Origin: an uncultured Paracoccaceae bacterium
Lineage (GTDB): Bacteria; Pseudomonadota; Alphaproteobacteria; Rhodobacterales; Rhodobacteraceae
DNA: 64,000 bases
Direction of reading: 5' to 3'
NCBI GenBank assembly: GCA_937864535.1
Contig: CALMJS010000014.1
Location: 62,001-126,000 of the forward strand
The notes under the pieces were generated by a model. The model was not told the DNA's origin. It worked only from the letters and a program-made list of their open reading frames with translations, and searched no databases. A program made the translations under genes and the position numbers. Positions within the stretch are counted from its first letter, which is position 1. The number at the start of each line of letters is the position of its first letter. Below, in pieces: positions 29,590-39,961 of this stretch.

Positions 29590-30462
29590 TTATCTCACAT
29601 AGCCGATGGCATAGGTGGCCTCTATTTTTTCACTTTGAATAAAGGCGTTTAGGCGTTCGGGGTCGGGCTGTACTTTGGTCGCAGTCTCTTGGGCCGCCAA
29701 TCCGCCGGTGACAAACAGGGAATCATATCCTTCGCCAGCGGCCCCCAGAATGTCGGTCCGGATACCGTCCCCGACGCAGAGAATCCGCGCCTGATCTGCA
29801 TTCACATCGAGATCCGCCAGCCGCCGACGGGCGAGGTCGTAGATCGGACTATGCGGCTTGCCGAAATAGAACACTTCGCCGCCCATTTCCTCGTAGAGTT
29901 TGGCCAAAGCGCCGGCGCAATATTCCCGGCTCTCGCCGCGGTCGATGATGATGTCGGGGTTAAAGCACAGCATCTTCATCCCCTTTTCGCGGGCAAAGAG
30001 GAATTCGCCCCGCATCACGTCCGGGTCCGCCTTGGTGTCAAAGGGGCCGCAGTTCACAATCCCTTCAGCCTCGGTCAGAGGGGTGATCTCGATGGCGACC
30101 GGGTCCTTGACCACCTTGATCGGTTCAAACACGGTGAGGTCACGCTCTTCGCCGATGAACCAGACCTTTTCGCCGACTACACCGGAAAACAGCGCCACAC
30201 GGGCGGCATCGCCAGAGGTGGCAATTGCGTCATAGGCATCGGCAGGCACGCCAAATTCGCCCATTTGCGTCGCCACAAAGGGCCAGGCGCGGGGCGCATT
30301 GGTCACGAGGATCACCTTACCGCCTTGGGCACGGTAATTCTGCATGGCGCGAACGGCCTCGGGATAGGCGGTGATGCCGTTATGCATGCAGCCCCACAGG
30401 TCGACGAACATCGCGTCATAATTCGCGGAAATTTCGGACAGGGAGGTAATAATCTGGGTCAT
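29590..30462 (-). CDS. HAD-superfamily subfamily IIA hydrolase (TIGR01459 type)
   Basis: A 290-residue protein. The HAD motif I region reads FVDLWGCMHNG, where the second catalytic Asp of the usual DxD is replaced by Trp, a peculiarity of the TIGR01459 family. The C-terminal part has FYFGKPHSPIYDLARRRL and ILCVGDGIRTDILGAAGEG (motifs III and IV). It resembles NagD-type phosphatases, but the altered motif makes the reaction uncertain. The gene is commonly found near ribF in alphaproteobacteria. Confidence 0.88.
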   Translation of the reverse strand: MTQIITSLSEISANYDAMFVDLWGCMHNGITAYPEAVRAMQNYRAQGGKVILVTNAPRAWPFVATQMGEFGVPADAYDAIATSGDAARVALFSGVVGEKVWFIGEERDLTVFEPIKVVKDPVAIEITPLTEAEGIVNCGPFDTKADPDVMRGEFLFAREKGMKMLCFNPDIIIDRGESREYCAGALAKLYEEMGGEVFYFGKPHSPIYDLARRRLADLDVNADQARILCVGDGIRTDILGAAGEGYDSLFVTGGLAAQETATKVQPDPERLNAFIQSEKIEATYAIGYVR

Positions 30463-30510
30463 GTGCAGCCTGACGTTAAATGCGGCCCGTATCGGGCGAT
30501 TGCGGGGGAA

Positions 30511-30981
30511 TTAGCCAAAGGCAGGGGGATAGGTCAACGCGGGTGAGGTAGCCCGGACCGGGCCACAGACCAGTGTGTGGTCAACGGGGTAGGGGCTGGT
30601 CAGCCCATCGGGCGCGGGGCGGAACCCGCAGCGGCTGTAGAAGGCGGGATCCCCCAGCACGACCAGCGTCTGGTTCGACAAACGCGCCCATTCGGTGATC
30701 ATGCCGACCATCCGCCGCCCGTGGCCCATGCGCTGCATGTCGGGGCGAATGGCGACGGGGGCCAGCGCGAACCAGCCCTTGGGCGCGACCATGGCCGACA
30801 GCGCCAGATAGCCCACAATGCCATTGGCCGAGGGCAGGACCATCTCGCCTGCCATGGCCTTGGTCTTGCGCAGGCGTTCGACCAGCAGCGCCTCGTCCTT
30901 GCCGCCAAAGGCATCGGTCAACAGCTTGGCCACTTCGGCCTCTTCGCCGCGGTTCATTTCGCGCAGGAAATCGGGTCGCAT
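30511..30981 (-). CDS. GNAT-family N-acetyltransferase
   Basis: A 156-residue protein. The acetyl-CoA-binding region is in LAPVAIRPDMQRMGHGRRMV (about residues 73-92, RMGHGR as the Q/RxxGxG/A motif), and VLGDPAFYSRCGF marks the C-terminal strand. This is the YhbS-like subgroup; the acceptor is unknown. ATG at 30981. It follows the ppaC terminator, so it probably has its own promoter. Confidence 0.9.
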   Translation of the reverse strand: MRPDFLREMNRGEEAEVAKLLTDAFGGKDEALLVERLRKTKAMAGEMVLPSANGIVGYLALSAMVAPKGWFALAPVAIRPDMQRMGHGRRMVGMITEWARLSNQTLVVLGDPAFYSRCGFRPAPDGLTSPYPVDHTLVCGPVRATSPALTYPPAFG

Positions 30982-30995
30982 GGTGCCTCCTAATG

Positions 30996-31023
30996 AAAAA
31001 GGCCCGCGCAGTGGCGGGCCTTT
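30996..31023 (-). terminator. ppaC terminator
   Basis: On the minus strand GGCCCGC-CACTGC-GCGGGCC (7-bp stem) is followed by TTTTT. It lies 19 bases after the ppaC stop and just before the GNAT gene start. Confidence 0.85.
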
Positions 31024-31041
31024 GAGCCTGTGTCAGATCGA

Positions 31042-31962
31042 TCAGACCTTGAGTGCCGGGATGATCTGCTTTTTGCGGGACATGATGCCCGGCAGAACCA
31101 CGGTGTCGCCCGAAACGGTGCAGCCGAACGAAGCTTCGGCGATTTTCTTGACCAGTTCGTTCGGGACCAGCAGGGTGGCCTCTTCCTTGAGGATGTCCAC
31201 CACGAACAGCAGAACCTGATCGGCGCCGTCTTCCTTGGCGACGTCAACCATCGAGGCCATCAGGCTGTCCTTGCGGTCCAGCACGATTTTCGGCGCGGTG
31301 GTTTCCAGAACCGACACGCGCAATTCGGTGCCGTCCACGTTGTACTCTTTGGAGTCCATACGCAGCAGTTCCGCGTCCGAGAAGGCCGAAACGTCGGATT
31401 TGGCTTCGAACATTTCCGAGGCGTAGGCCGCAACATCGATGTTCAGCTCGGCCGCCAGTTTCAGCGCCAGCGCCTTGTCCACGTCGGTGGTGGTCGGCGA
31501 GCGGAATTCCAGCGTGTCGGACAGAATGCACGACAGCATCGCGCCCTTGATGCCGCGCGGCGCCGATTTGACGGCATCGCCCATCAGGTCGTGCATGATG
31601 GTGGCGGTGCAGGCCAGCGGGCGGATGGTGATGTCGATCGGGCCTTTGGTTTCCAGACCGCCGACCAGTTTGTGGTGGTCGATGATCGCGGTGATGTCGG
31701 CCGCGTTGATGTTGGCGGGCAGTTCGGCGGGGTTGTTGGTGTCCACGATGACGACCGGCTGGCCAGCCTCGACGCCCGCAATGATTTCCGGCTTGGCAAA
31801 GCCCCACTTGTTGATGACGAAGGCGGCTTCGGTGTTGGGTTCACCCAGCAAAACCGGCTTGGCGGCAACGCCTTTGACTTCGTTCAGGTACCACGCCCAA
31901 ACGATGGGCGAGCCGGTGGAGTCGGTGTCAGGGGATTTGTGACCGAAAACTAGAGTCGTCAT
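31042..31962 (-). CDS. ppaC: manganese-dependent inorganic pyrophosphatase (DHH family)
   Basis: A 306-residue family II pyrophosphatase. The metal-binding motifs are HKSPDTDS (residues 8-15), VDTNN, the name-giving IDHHK (about 94-98), and the C-terminal DHHA2 substrate-binding part ending in SRKKQIIPAL. It hydrolyses PPi to two phosphates. Family II is less usual than family I in proteobacteria but occurs in Rhodobacteraceae. It is monocistronic. Confidence 0.95.
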   Translation of the reverse strand: MTTLVFGHKSPDTDSTGSPIVWAWYLNEVKGVAAKPVLLGEPNTEAAFVINKWGFAKPEIIAGVEAGQPVVIVDTNNPAELPANINAADITAIIDHHKLVGGLETKGPIDITIRPLACTATIMHDLMGDAVKSAPRGIKGAMLSCILSDTLEFRSPTTTDVDKALALKLAAELNIDVAAYASEMFEAKSDVSAFSDAELLRMDSKEYNVDGTELRVSVLETTAPKIVLDRKDSLMASMVDVAKEDGADQVLLFVVDILKEEATLLVPNELVKKIAEASFGCTVSGDTVVLPGIMSRKKQIIPALKV

Positions 31963-32075
31963 TGCGAAAGTCCTATCGGAGAGAAGATCGCGGGCCTTAT
32001 AGAAAGGACTGCGCCGCTTGTCACCTGCCCTATAGGTGCGGATTGCCGCAGGGCTGGTTTGCGCAGGCGGAAACC

Positions 32076-33077
32076 CTAGTTGTTCGACGTATCCAGACGC
32101 GTGACGGTCCAGCCGTCCTGTTCCAGCAGATGCACCAGACCGAAATCTCCGGGCAGGTGCATCGCCCCAACGGCAATCACGATCTCATCGGCGGTTTTCG
32201 TGACCGCCTCTATCTCTGACATCCATGCGCCATTTCGGGCCGCGAGCAGATCGTCCTTCATGTCGGCGGTCATGATCGCGATTTTGTCCGGGTCGGCGCC
32301 CGGTACCAGACTGGCAGCAAGCGTCGTCCATTCCCAGCTCCGCGCCACATTGCCCGCAAAAAAATCGTTCAGGAAACTGTTAAAGGCCGCCGCCTCGAAA
32401 TCGGGCGGCAGTTGCGACAGCGTTAGCGCATCAAGCTGTTCGTCGATCGGATCGTTGGCCAATTGGGCGATTGTGTCCCGCCAATCCTCTAGCGCCCGAA
32501 CTGGTGTGCCGGCGTCGGCGGCCTGCGTCATGATCATCATGTCGAGCCCACCTGCCGTCGCTCCGGCGAGCCCGTAACAGGCCGGAATGGACAGGAGCGT
32601 GGACAGATACCATGGCTGAAACCGGGCAGCCATGAACGGCGGCAAACCGCGCGCCTCTAGCGCGGTGGCCAAGAGCGACCACTGCTGTTCCGGCATCATT
32701 TCGAGCAGGGTTTCATTGTTCGGTAGCAACAGCAGGTCGGGTTGCGCGACCAGTTCGGCCTGCATATCCGCCTGATCGTCCAGCGTCATTTCTACCAAGA
32801 CCACGTCGGCCTGCGAAATTGCCGGCGAAAACCGCTCGAGCAGGGTGTCGATGCGCGGGTCATAGATATGGATCGTTCCGATCAGGGTCAGTTGGTCGTC
32901 GCCGCGCACGGCTGTCCACGCCAGCCCCTGTCCATTGATCCACGTCGCGGCCCGTGCGTCGAGGTCTGCCAACTGTTCGGCCGTCACATGGCTGTCCAGA
33001 GTGTCAGGCCCGCAGGCGGCCACGGCCGTCATGGGCGCGAGGGTGGACAGAGCGATCAAAATCGGCAAGCGGCGCAT
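32076..33077 (-). CDS. TraB/GumN family protein, exported
   Basis: A 333-residue protein with a signal peptide (residues 1-21). It has the family's two halves: LTLIGTIHIYDPRIDTLLE near the N-terminus, with the conserved GTxH, and AVGAMHLPGDFGLVHLLEQDGW near the C-terminus. The fold resembles EreA/ChaN-like metal-dependent hydrolases, and some relatives act as proteases; the substrate is unknown. ATG at 33077 has a perfect GGAGG 6 bases upstream, so the longer frame from 33098 is rejected. Confidence 0.88.
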   Translation of the reverse strand: MRRLPILIALSTLAPMTAVAACGPDTLDSHVTAEQLADLDARAATWINGQGLAWTAVRGDDQLTLIGTIHIYDPRIDTLLERFSPAISQADVVLVEMTLDDQADMQAELVAQPDLLLLPNNETLLEMMPEQQWSLLATALEARGLPPFMAARFQPWYLSTLLSIPACYGLAGATAGGLDMMIMTQAADAGTPVRALEDWRDTIAQLANDPIDEQLDALTLSQLPPDFEAAAFNSFLNDFFAGNVARSWEWTTLAASLVPGADPDKIAIMTADMKDDLLAARNGAWMSEIEAVTKTADEIVIAVGAMHLPGDFGLVHLLEQDGWTVTRLDTSNN

Positions 33078-33138
33078 CAAAAACCTCCGGTTGCCCAATA
33101 GATAGGGGGCGATGCGGGCGAAGTGTAGCCCTCAAAGG

Positions 33139-33423
33139 TCAACTCCGCACCAACCACCATCCCAGCGCCATCAGTCCGCGCCCCAATACCACCCGCAAGC
33201 CCGGGCGTTCGACGATGGTCCGCCGTTCCGCAAAACGCGGATCGCGGGCAAGGTCGATCAAGGTCGCCCGCGGGGGCTGCGCCTGCCCCATCGGGTGAAA
33301 GCTAACAAACGGCTCTGGCGTTTCTGCAGTACGGCCGCGCGGTAGCGGGCGTCGTTCTTCGAGTATCTTGTGCAAGTCGGTGTGCCGGAAGCGATCCTGC
33401 CCGGCGAAATCGGGGGGAAACAT
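33139..33423 (-). CDS. small hypothetical protein, 94 residues
   Basis: A short protein beginning MFPPDFAGQDRFRHTDLH. The middle is Arg/Pro-rich and the C-terminus hydrophobic (GLRVVLGRGLMALGWWLVRS), a possible membrane-contacting helix. AGGA lies about 9 bases before the ATG. No family is recognised. Residue composition is reasonable for a coding region, and no better frame competes here. It lies just upstream of the TraB/GumN gene on the same strand. Confidence 0.5.
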   Translation of the reverse strand: MFPPDFAGQDRFRHTDLHKILEERRPLPRGRTAETPEPFVSFHPMGQAQPPRATLIDLARDPRFAERRTIVERPGLRVVLGRGLMALGWWLVRS

Positions 33424-33636
33424 GGGGGGATGTCCTGAAAAAGCATGTCACATGCGGGCAACAGGCCCGTCGAGAGGCTGGATGCGAGCGTCTTACGCTC
33501 GGGTGCAAAGAACTCCGTGATGCATAGCAGCCTCCTGCTGGTTTCAGATCGCCCTCTGGTTATCCGCAAAACCCGAAATCGCCAAAGAGTTTTATTTCAT
33601 TGTCTGGAAACTGTGATTTTTTTGTCGAACGACTTC

Positions 33637-33665
33637 TTGACTCCGACTTTGACGGTGCCTAACTC
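33637..33665 (+). promoter_or_regulatory. groESL promoter
   Basis: TTGACT (33637-33642), a 17-bp spacer and TAACTC (33660-33665). The preceding CTTG also fits the -35 of alphaproteobacterial heat-shock sigma-32 promoters, so dual use is possible. The rest of the 327-bp gap 33424-33750 holds a 6-bp hairpin (33485-33501) and no gene. Confidence 0.65.
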
Positions 33666-33673
33666 TTGCGTCG

Positions 33674-33700
33674 TTAGCACTCTGACGGAATGAGTGCTAA
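33674..33700. promoter_or_regulatory. CIRCE operator (HrcA binding site)
   Basis: Perfect TTAGCACTC-N9-GAGTGCTAA, the full CIRCE consensus. It starts about 8 bp after the -10 element, so it overlaps the transcription start, as expected for HrcA repression of groESL. Confidence 0.97.
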
Positions 33701-33750
33701 CACCCCACGGGAGGGGTTCTGTAAGATAACGATAGCTGAGGAGCTACCAA

Positions 33751-34038
33751 ATGGCTTTCAAACCGCTGCACGACCGCGTTCTGGTTCGCCGCGTACAGAG
33801 CGACGAAAAAACCAAGGGCGGTCTGATCATCCCCGACAGCGCCAAGGAAAAGCCCGCTGAAGGCGAGATCGTCGCATGTGGCGAAGGCGCCCGCAAGGAC
33901 TCGGGCGAGCTGATCGCGATGGCTGTCAAGGCTGGCGACCGTGTTCTGTTCGGCAAGTGGTCGGGCACTGAAGTGACCGTCGACGGCGAAGAACTGCTGA
34001 TCATGAAGGAAAGCGACATTCTCGGCATTATCGCCTGA
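33751..34038 (+). CDS. groES: co-chaperonin GroES
   Basis: A 95-residue protein of standard length, starting [20 protein letters not shown]. It contains the mobile loop segment [15 protein letters not shown] and the closing [12 protein letters not shown]. It caps the GroEL ring. It is the first gene of a two-gene operon under CIRCE control, 44 bp before groEL. Confidence 0.98.
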   Translation: MAFKPLHDRVLVRRVQSDEKTKGGLIIPDSAKEKPAEGEIVACGEGARKDSGELIAMAVKAGDRVLFGKWSGTEVTVDGEELLIMKESDILGIIA

Positions 34039-34067
34039 GATCGCGCCTTTATCTGACACTTATTTAG

Positions 34068-35726
<1,659 letters not shown>

Positions 35727-35750
35727 TCATCGCCCAACGGCAAACAGGGA

Positions 35751-35784
35751 ACGGGGTCGCCAATCGGCGGCCCCGTTTCTTTTT
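35751..35784 (+). terminator. groESL terminator
   Basis: ACGGGGTCGCC-AATC-GGCGGCCCCGT, an 11-bp stem with one G-T pair, followed by TTTCTTTTT. Confidence 0.92.
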
Positions 35785-35813
35785 GTGCACACGGTTGATT
35801 GTCCGATGCGGGC

Positions 35814-35840
35814 AAAAAAAACGGCGCCCGAAGGCGCCGT
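35814..35840 (-). terminator. polyol operon terminator
   Basis: On the minus strand ACGGCGCC-TTCG-GGCGCCGT, an 8-bp perfect stem with a UUCG loop, followed by eight T residues. It lies 21 bases after the mtlK stop. Confidence 0.93.
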
Positions 35841-35860
35841 CCTGAGGGGGAAGGGCAAAA

Positions 35861-37330
35861 TTACCCTTCGATGTAGGCCGTCAACGTAGCACGGACGCCC
35901 TTTTCGTAGAGGTTGCCCAGAGCCAGCCCGAAGGCCGAGACAAAGGCCGCATTCTGCGCCAGATCGCCAAACACCGACACGTTCTCGAGGAAAGCCGCAG
36001 GGCGGGTTTTGGCCTCTTCTGCGCGCGCTTTGAGCTCGACATGGTTGTCATCGTTCGGGGCGATGGCGTTGCCGGCCTCGTCAACTTGGGTGCAGTAACG
36101 GCACCACAGCGCCACCTCGAGAGCCAGACCCGCCACATCCGCGCCAGCCGCCAAGGCATCGCGCAGGGTAGGCAGGATAAACTTGGGCTGGCGGTTCGAG
36201 CCGTCCAGACACAGACGCGGGATGGTATCGCCGACCTTGGGATTGGCAAAGCGGCTGATGATCAGCTGCCGATAGGCGTCATAGTCCACACCGTCGATGG
36301 GCGATAGGGTGGGCATGATCTCGCGCTGTTCCAGCGTATCCAGCCAGTCGTGGATCAGCGGATCTGCCATCGCATCGTGCACGAAATGATGCCCGAGCAG
36401 AGCCGACGGATAGGCGATCGCCGCATGGCCACCGTTCAGAATCCGCAGCTTCATCAGCTCGTATTTGGCGACATCGGCCACGAACTCCGCGCCAACCAGT
36501 TCCAGTGCCGGACGCCCTTGGGGGAAGTTATCCTCTAGGACCCACTGGCGGAACGGTTCACAGGCAACCGGCCAGGCGTCGGTGATGCCAAAGGTTTCAG
36601 CAACCATCGCCCGTTCGCGGTCAGAGGTCGCCGGAGTGATGCAGTCCACCATCGAATTCGGGAAGGCGACGTTGGCTGCGATCCAGTCCGCAAAGTCGGG
36701 ATCAGACAGCCGCGCCAACCCGACAACCGTGCGTTTGGCGACATGGCCGTTTTCCGGCAGGTTGTCGCAGGACATGAAGGTAAACGGCGGCAAGCCGGCA
36801 TCGCGGCGCAGGCGCAGCGCCTTGATCACCATGCCGAACACGGTTTTGGGCGCGTCGGGGGTCGCAGCATCTGCGACGATATCCGGATGGGCCGCGTTAA
36901 AGCCATCAGTCAGCGCGTCGACATAGTAACCGCCTTCGGTGATGGTGGTCGACACGATTTTGGTCTGCGCATCGGCCATGCGGGCGACGGTTTTTTCGGC
37001 GTCGATTTCGATGAAATCAATCATCGCGCCGGTCACGCGGGCTGTCAGCCCCGACGGGTCGAGTTCCACAACCGTGGTCAGCCAATCCTGCGCGGCCAGC
37101 TTTTCGCGCATGACCGCATCGCCGTGCCGCACGCCTGCGCCGCAGATTGCCCAATTCAGGCTCTCGCCCTTGGCAAAGAGCTGGTCGAGGTACACGCCCA
37201 TATGCGCGCGGTGAAAGTTGCCGACGCCGACGTGAACGATCCCTGCCGTCAGTGCAGAGCGATCATAGGCAGGGGTGCCGATGGTGTCAGGAAGCTGCGC
37301 GAGGGCAGCGGTGTTGAGTGTGATTGCCAT
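35861..37330 (-). CDS. mtlK: mannitol 2-dehydrogenase
   Basis: A 489-residue polyol-specific long-chain dehydrogenase that oxidises D-mannitol to D-fructose with NAD. The NAD-binding region begins GIVHVGVGNFHRAHMGVY. The catalytic Lys lies in KLRILNGGHAA (about residue 295), followed by the conserved His. Length and sequence fit the Rhodobacter MtlK type. It is the last gene of the leftward operon, one base after smoS. No fructokinase gene follows, so fructose must be phosphorylated by an enzyme encoded elsewhere. Confidence 0.94.
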   Translation of the reverse strand: MAITLNTAALAQLPDTIGTPAYDRSALTAGIVHVGVGNFHRAHMGVYLDQLFAKGESLNWAICGAGVRHGDAVMREKLAAQDWLTTVVELDPSGLTARVTGAMIDFIEIDAEKTVARMADAQTKIVSTTITEGGYYVDALTDGFNAAHPDIVADAATPDAPKTVFGMVIKALRLRRDAGLPPFTFMSCDNLPENGHVAKRTVVGLARLSDPDFADWIAANVAFPNSMVDCITPATSDRERAMVAETFGITDAWPVACEPFRQWVLEDNFPQGRPALELVGAEFVADVAKYELMKLRILNGGHAAIAYPSALLGHHFVHDAMADPLIHDWLDTLEQREIMPTLSPIDGVDYDAYRQLIISRFANPKVGDTIPRLCLDGSNRQPKFILPTLRDALAAGADVAGLALEVALWCRYCTQVDEAGNAIAPNDDNHVELKARAEEAKTRPAAFLENVSVFGDLAQNAAFVSAFGLALGNLYEKGVRATLTAYIEG

Positions 37331-37331
37331 G

Positions 37332-38105
37332 TCAGCTCATCCAGTTGCCGCCATCGACGTTGTAGGTTTGCGCTACAACGTAATCGGCGTCTTTGCTTGC
37401 TAGGAAAACAGCCATGCCGGTCAGATCTTCGGCACGGCCCATACGGCCATAGGGAACAGCGGCACCTACCTGACGCTTTTTCTCGCCCGGTTGCAGTCCT
37501 TCGTATTTGGCAAAGAACGCGTCCACGCCGTCCCAATGTTCGCCGTCCACGACACCGGGGGCGATGGCGTTCACATTGATCCCGTGACGGATCAGGTTCA
37601 GGCCTGCCGATTGCGTCAGGCTGATCACGGCGGCCTTGGTGGCGCAATACACCGCAACGAGGCTCTCGCCGCGGCGACCGGCCTGGCTGGCCATGTTGAT
37701 GATCTTGCCGCCCTTGCCGCGGGCGATCATGCCCTTGGCGACGGCCTGCATCATGAACAGGGTGCCGTAGACGTTCACGCCGAACACCTTTTGGTAGTCG
37801 GCCTCGGTGATCTCGATGATCGGCGCGGCGGTAAACAGGGCCGCGTTGTTCACCAGAATATCAATGCCGCCAAAGGCCTGTTCGGCGGCGGCAACCGCCG
37901 CCTCGATGCTGGCCTTGTCGGTGACGTCACAATGGACGGCCATCGCGGCATCGCCCAATTTGGAAGCGGCATTATTGGCCGCCTCCAGATTGATATCCGC
38001 GATGACCACCTTGGCGCCTTCGGCGATAAAGGCCGAAGCAAAGGCCAACCCGATGCCGCGCGCAGCGCCGGTGATCAGGGCTGTTTTTCCCTCGAGCCGG
38101 TTCAT
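37332..38105 (-). CDS. smoS: sorbitol dehydrogenase (SDR family)
   Basis: A 257-residue short-chain dehydrogenase. The cofactor motif TGAARGIG is at residues 12-19, NNAA at 86-89, and the catalytic triad is Ser140, Tyr153, Lys157 (YCATK). By position in the smo operon and similarity to Rhodobacter SmoS it should oxidise sorbitol to fructose and probably galactitol to tagatose. Its ATG overlaps the smoK stop by 4 bases. Confidence 0.92.
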   Translation of the reverse strand: MNRLEGKTALITGAARGIGLAFASAFIAEGAKVVIADINLEAANNAASKLGDAAMAVHCDVTDKASIEAAVAAAEQAFGGIDILVNNAALFTAAPIIEITEADYQKVFGVNVYGTLFMMQAVAKGMIARGKGGKIINMASQAGRRGESLVAVYCATKAAVISLTQSAGLNLIRHGINVNAIAPGVVDGEHWDGVDAFFAKYEGLQPGEKKRQVGAAVPYGRMGRAEDLTGMAVFLASKDADYVVAQTYNVDGGNWMS

Positions 38106-39106
38106 TCGATCCGCAGTCCTTTGGCATCAAAGCGATGCAGTTTGTCCAATTCCGGCGTCAGATAGACGGTATCGCCATGGTGCAGGTCGAATTCGCCCCC
38201 GACGCGAACGGTCATCGTATCCGCCAGCCCCGTGCCGTGAACGTGCAGGAACGTGTCCGACCCGAGGTGTTCGCTGACAACCACGGTGCCCTTCCACGTG
38301 CCTTCGGTCGCGGAGGCGGCGATATGTTCCGGACGGATGCCGATGGTGTGGGCGTTGTACTTGGCCGCTTCGGCACCTTCGATAAAGTTCATCTTGGGCG
38401 AGCCGATGAACCCGGCAACGAATTTGTTGCGCGGGGCACGGTAGAGGTCGAGCGGGCTGCCGACCTGTTCAATGACGCCAGCCTGTAGCACGACGATCTT
38501 GTCGGCCATGGTCATGGCTTCGACCTGATCGTGGGTGACGTAAATCATCGTGGTTTTCAGGCGTTCGTGCAATTCGCTGATTTCCAGACGCATGCCGACC
38601 CGCAGTGCGGCGTCAAGGTTCGACAGGGGTTCGTCGAACAAGAAGGCCGACGGTTCCCGCACGATGGCGCGGCCGATGGCGACACGCTGGCGCTGACCGC
38701 CGGACAATTGGCCGGGGCGACGTTCCAGATAGTTGGTCAGGTTCAGGACATTGGCGGCGGCGTTTACACGCTTGTCGATTTCAGCCTGATCCAGTTTCGC
38801 CATCTTGAGCGGGAAGGCGATGTTTTTGCGCACGGTCATATGCGGGTAGAGCGCATAGGACTGGAACACCATCGCCAGACCACGCTGAGCGGGCGCGAGG
38901 GCGGTCGCGTCCTTGCCGTCGATGCGGATCTGGCCGCCCGACACGTCCTCCAGACCTGCGATCAGGCGCAGCAGGGTGGATTTACCGCAGCCAGAGGGGC
39001 CGACAAAGACCACAAACTCGCCATCGTCAATGGTCAGGTCCAGCGGCGGGATGACTTCGACATCGCCGAAGCGCTTGGTGACTTTATCGAGAGTAATACG
39101 TCCCAT
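38102..39106 (-). CDS. smoK: polyol ABC transporter ATP-binding protein
   Basis: A 334-residue MalK-type ATPase. Walker [10 protein letters not shown] is at residues 36-44, the Q-loop at [10 protein letters not shown], the signature LSGGQ at 134-138 and Walker B FLFDEP at 155-160. A C-terminal TOBE-type regulatory domain (about 240-334, IGIRPEHI) is present. It powers import through SmoF/SmoG. It lies 12 bp after smoG. Confidence 0.95.
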   Translation of the reverse strand: MGRITLDKVTKRFGDVEVIPPLDLTIDDGEFVVFVGPSGCGKSTLLRLIAGLEDVSGGQIRIDGKDATALAPAQRGLAMVFQSYALYPHMTVRKNIAFPLKMAKLDQAEIDKRVNAAANVLNLTNYLERRPGQLSGGQRQRVAIGRAIVREPSAFLFDEPLSNLDAALRVGMRLEISELHERLKTTMIYVTHDQVEAMTMADKIVVLQAGVIEQVGSPLDLYRAPRNKFVAGFIGSPKMNFIEGAEAAKYNAHTIGIRPEHIAASATEGTWKGTVVVSEHLGSDTFLHVHGTGLADTMTVRVGGEFDLHHGDTVYLTPELDKLHRFDAKGLRIE

Positions 39107-39118
39107 AATATCTTTCCC

Positions 39119-39949
39119 TTATTTCACGGCGCCAAAGGTCAGGCCGCGGACAAGTTGTTTCTGGCTGAACCAGCCCATGATCAGGATCGGTGCAATCGCC
39201 ATGGTCGAGGCAGCCGAGAGTTTTGCGTAGAACAGGCCTTCGGGGCTGGAATAGCTGGCGATGAACGCGGTCAGCGGGGCCGCCTTGGCCGCGGTCAGGT
39301 TCAGCGTCCAGAAGGCTTCGTTCCAGGCGAGGATGATGTTGAGCAGCAGGGTAGAGGCGATGCCCGGTACAGCCATCGGGGTCAGGATGTGGATGATCTC
39401 TTCCTTCAGCGAGGCGCCATCCATCCGGCAGGCCTCGAGGATCTCGCCGGGGATTTCCTTGAAGTAGGTGTAGAGCATCCAGACAATGATCGGCAGGTTG
39501 ATCAGCATCAGGACAACCACCAGACCGGCGCGGCTATCCAGCAGGCCCAGTTTGATGAACAGCAGGTAGATCGGGTACAGCACGCCGACGGCGGGCAGCA
39601 TTTTGGTCGACAGCATCCACATCAGGATGTCCTTGGTCCGCTTGGACGGCACAAAGGCCATCGACCAGGCCGCCGGAATAGCGACCAGCAGGCCGAGGAA
39701 GGTCGAGCCGACCGAAATCACGATCGAGTTGGTCAGATATTTCAGGTAATCCGACCGTTCCTGCACGACGGCATAGTTTTCCAAGGTCCAGTCAAAGTTC
39801 AGGAAAATCGGCGGCGAGGCGATGGCCTGACCTTCGGTTTTGAAACTGGTGAGGATCGTCCAGAGGATCGGAAAGAATATCAGCAAGCCAACAGCCCAAG
39901 CGAGGACAGTGTTGATGGCCTTGCCACGAGTGGTAACGGAACGTGCCAT
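39119..39949 (-). CDS. smoG: polyol ABC transporter permease 2
   Basis: A 276-residue MalG-type permease with six predicted membrane helices. The EAA loop EACRMDGASLKEEIIHI (about residues 174-190) contacts the ATPase. AAGGAGG precedes the ATG. It lies 12 bp after smoF. Confidence 0.94.
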   Translation of the reverse strand: MARSVTTRGKAINTVLAWAVGLLIFFPILWTILTSFKTEGQAIASPPIFLNFDWTLENYAVVQERSDYLKYLTNSIVISVGSTFLGLLVAIPAAWSMAFVPSKRTKDILMWMLSTKMLPAVGVLYPIYLLFIKLGLLDSRAGLVVVLMLINLPIIVWMLYTYFKEIPGEILEACRMDGASLKEEIIHILTPMAVPGIASTLLLNIILAWNEAFWTLNLTAAKAAPLTAFIASYSSPEGLFYAKLSAASTMAIAPILIMGWFSQKQLVRGLTFGAVK

Positions 39950-39961
39950 AAAGTGTCCTCC

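Noticed and set aside
33485-33501. CGAGCG-TCTTA-CGCTCG hairpin as a terminator
   Set aside because: Only a 6-bp stem and no T run on either strand; kept only as part of the groESL upstream gap.
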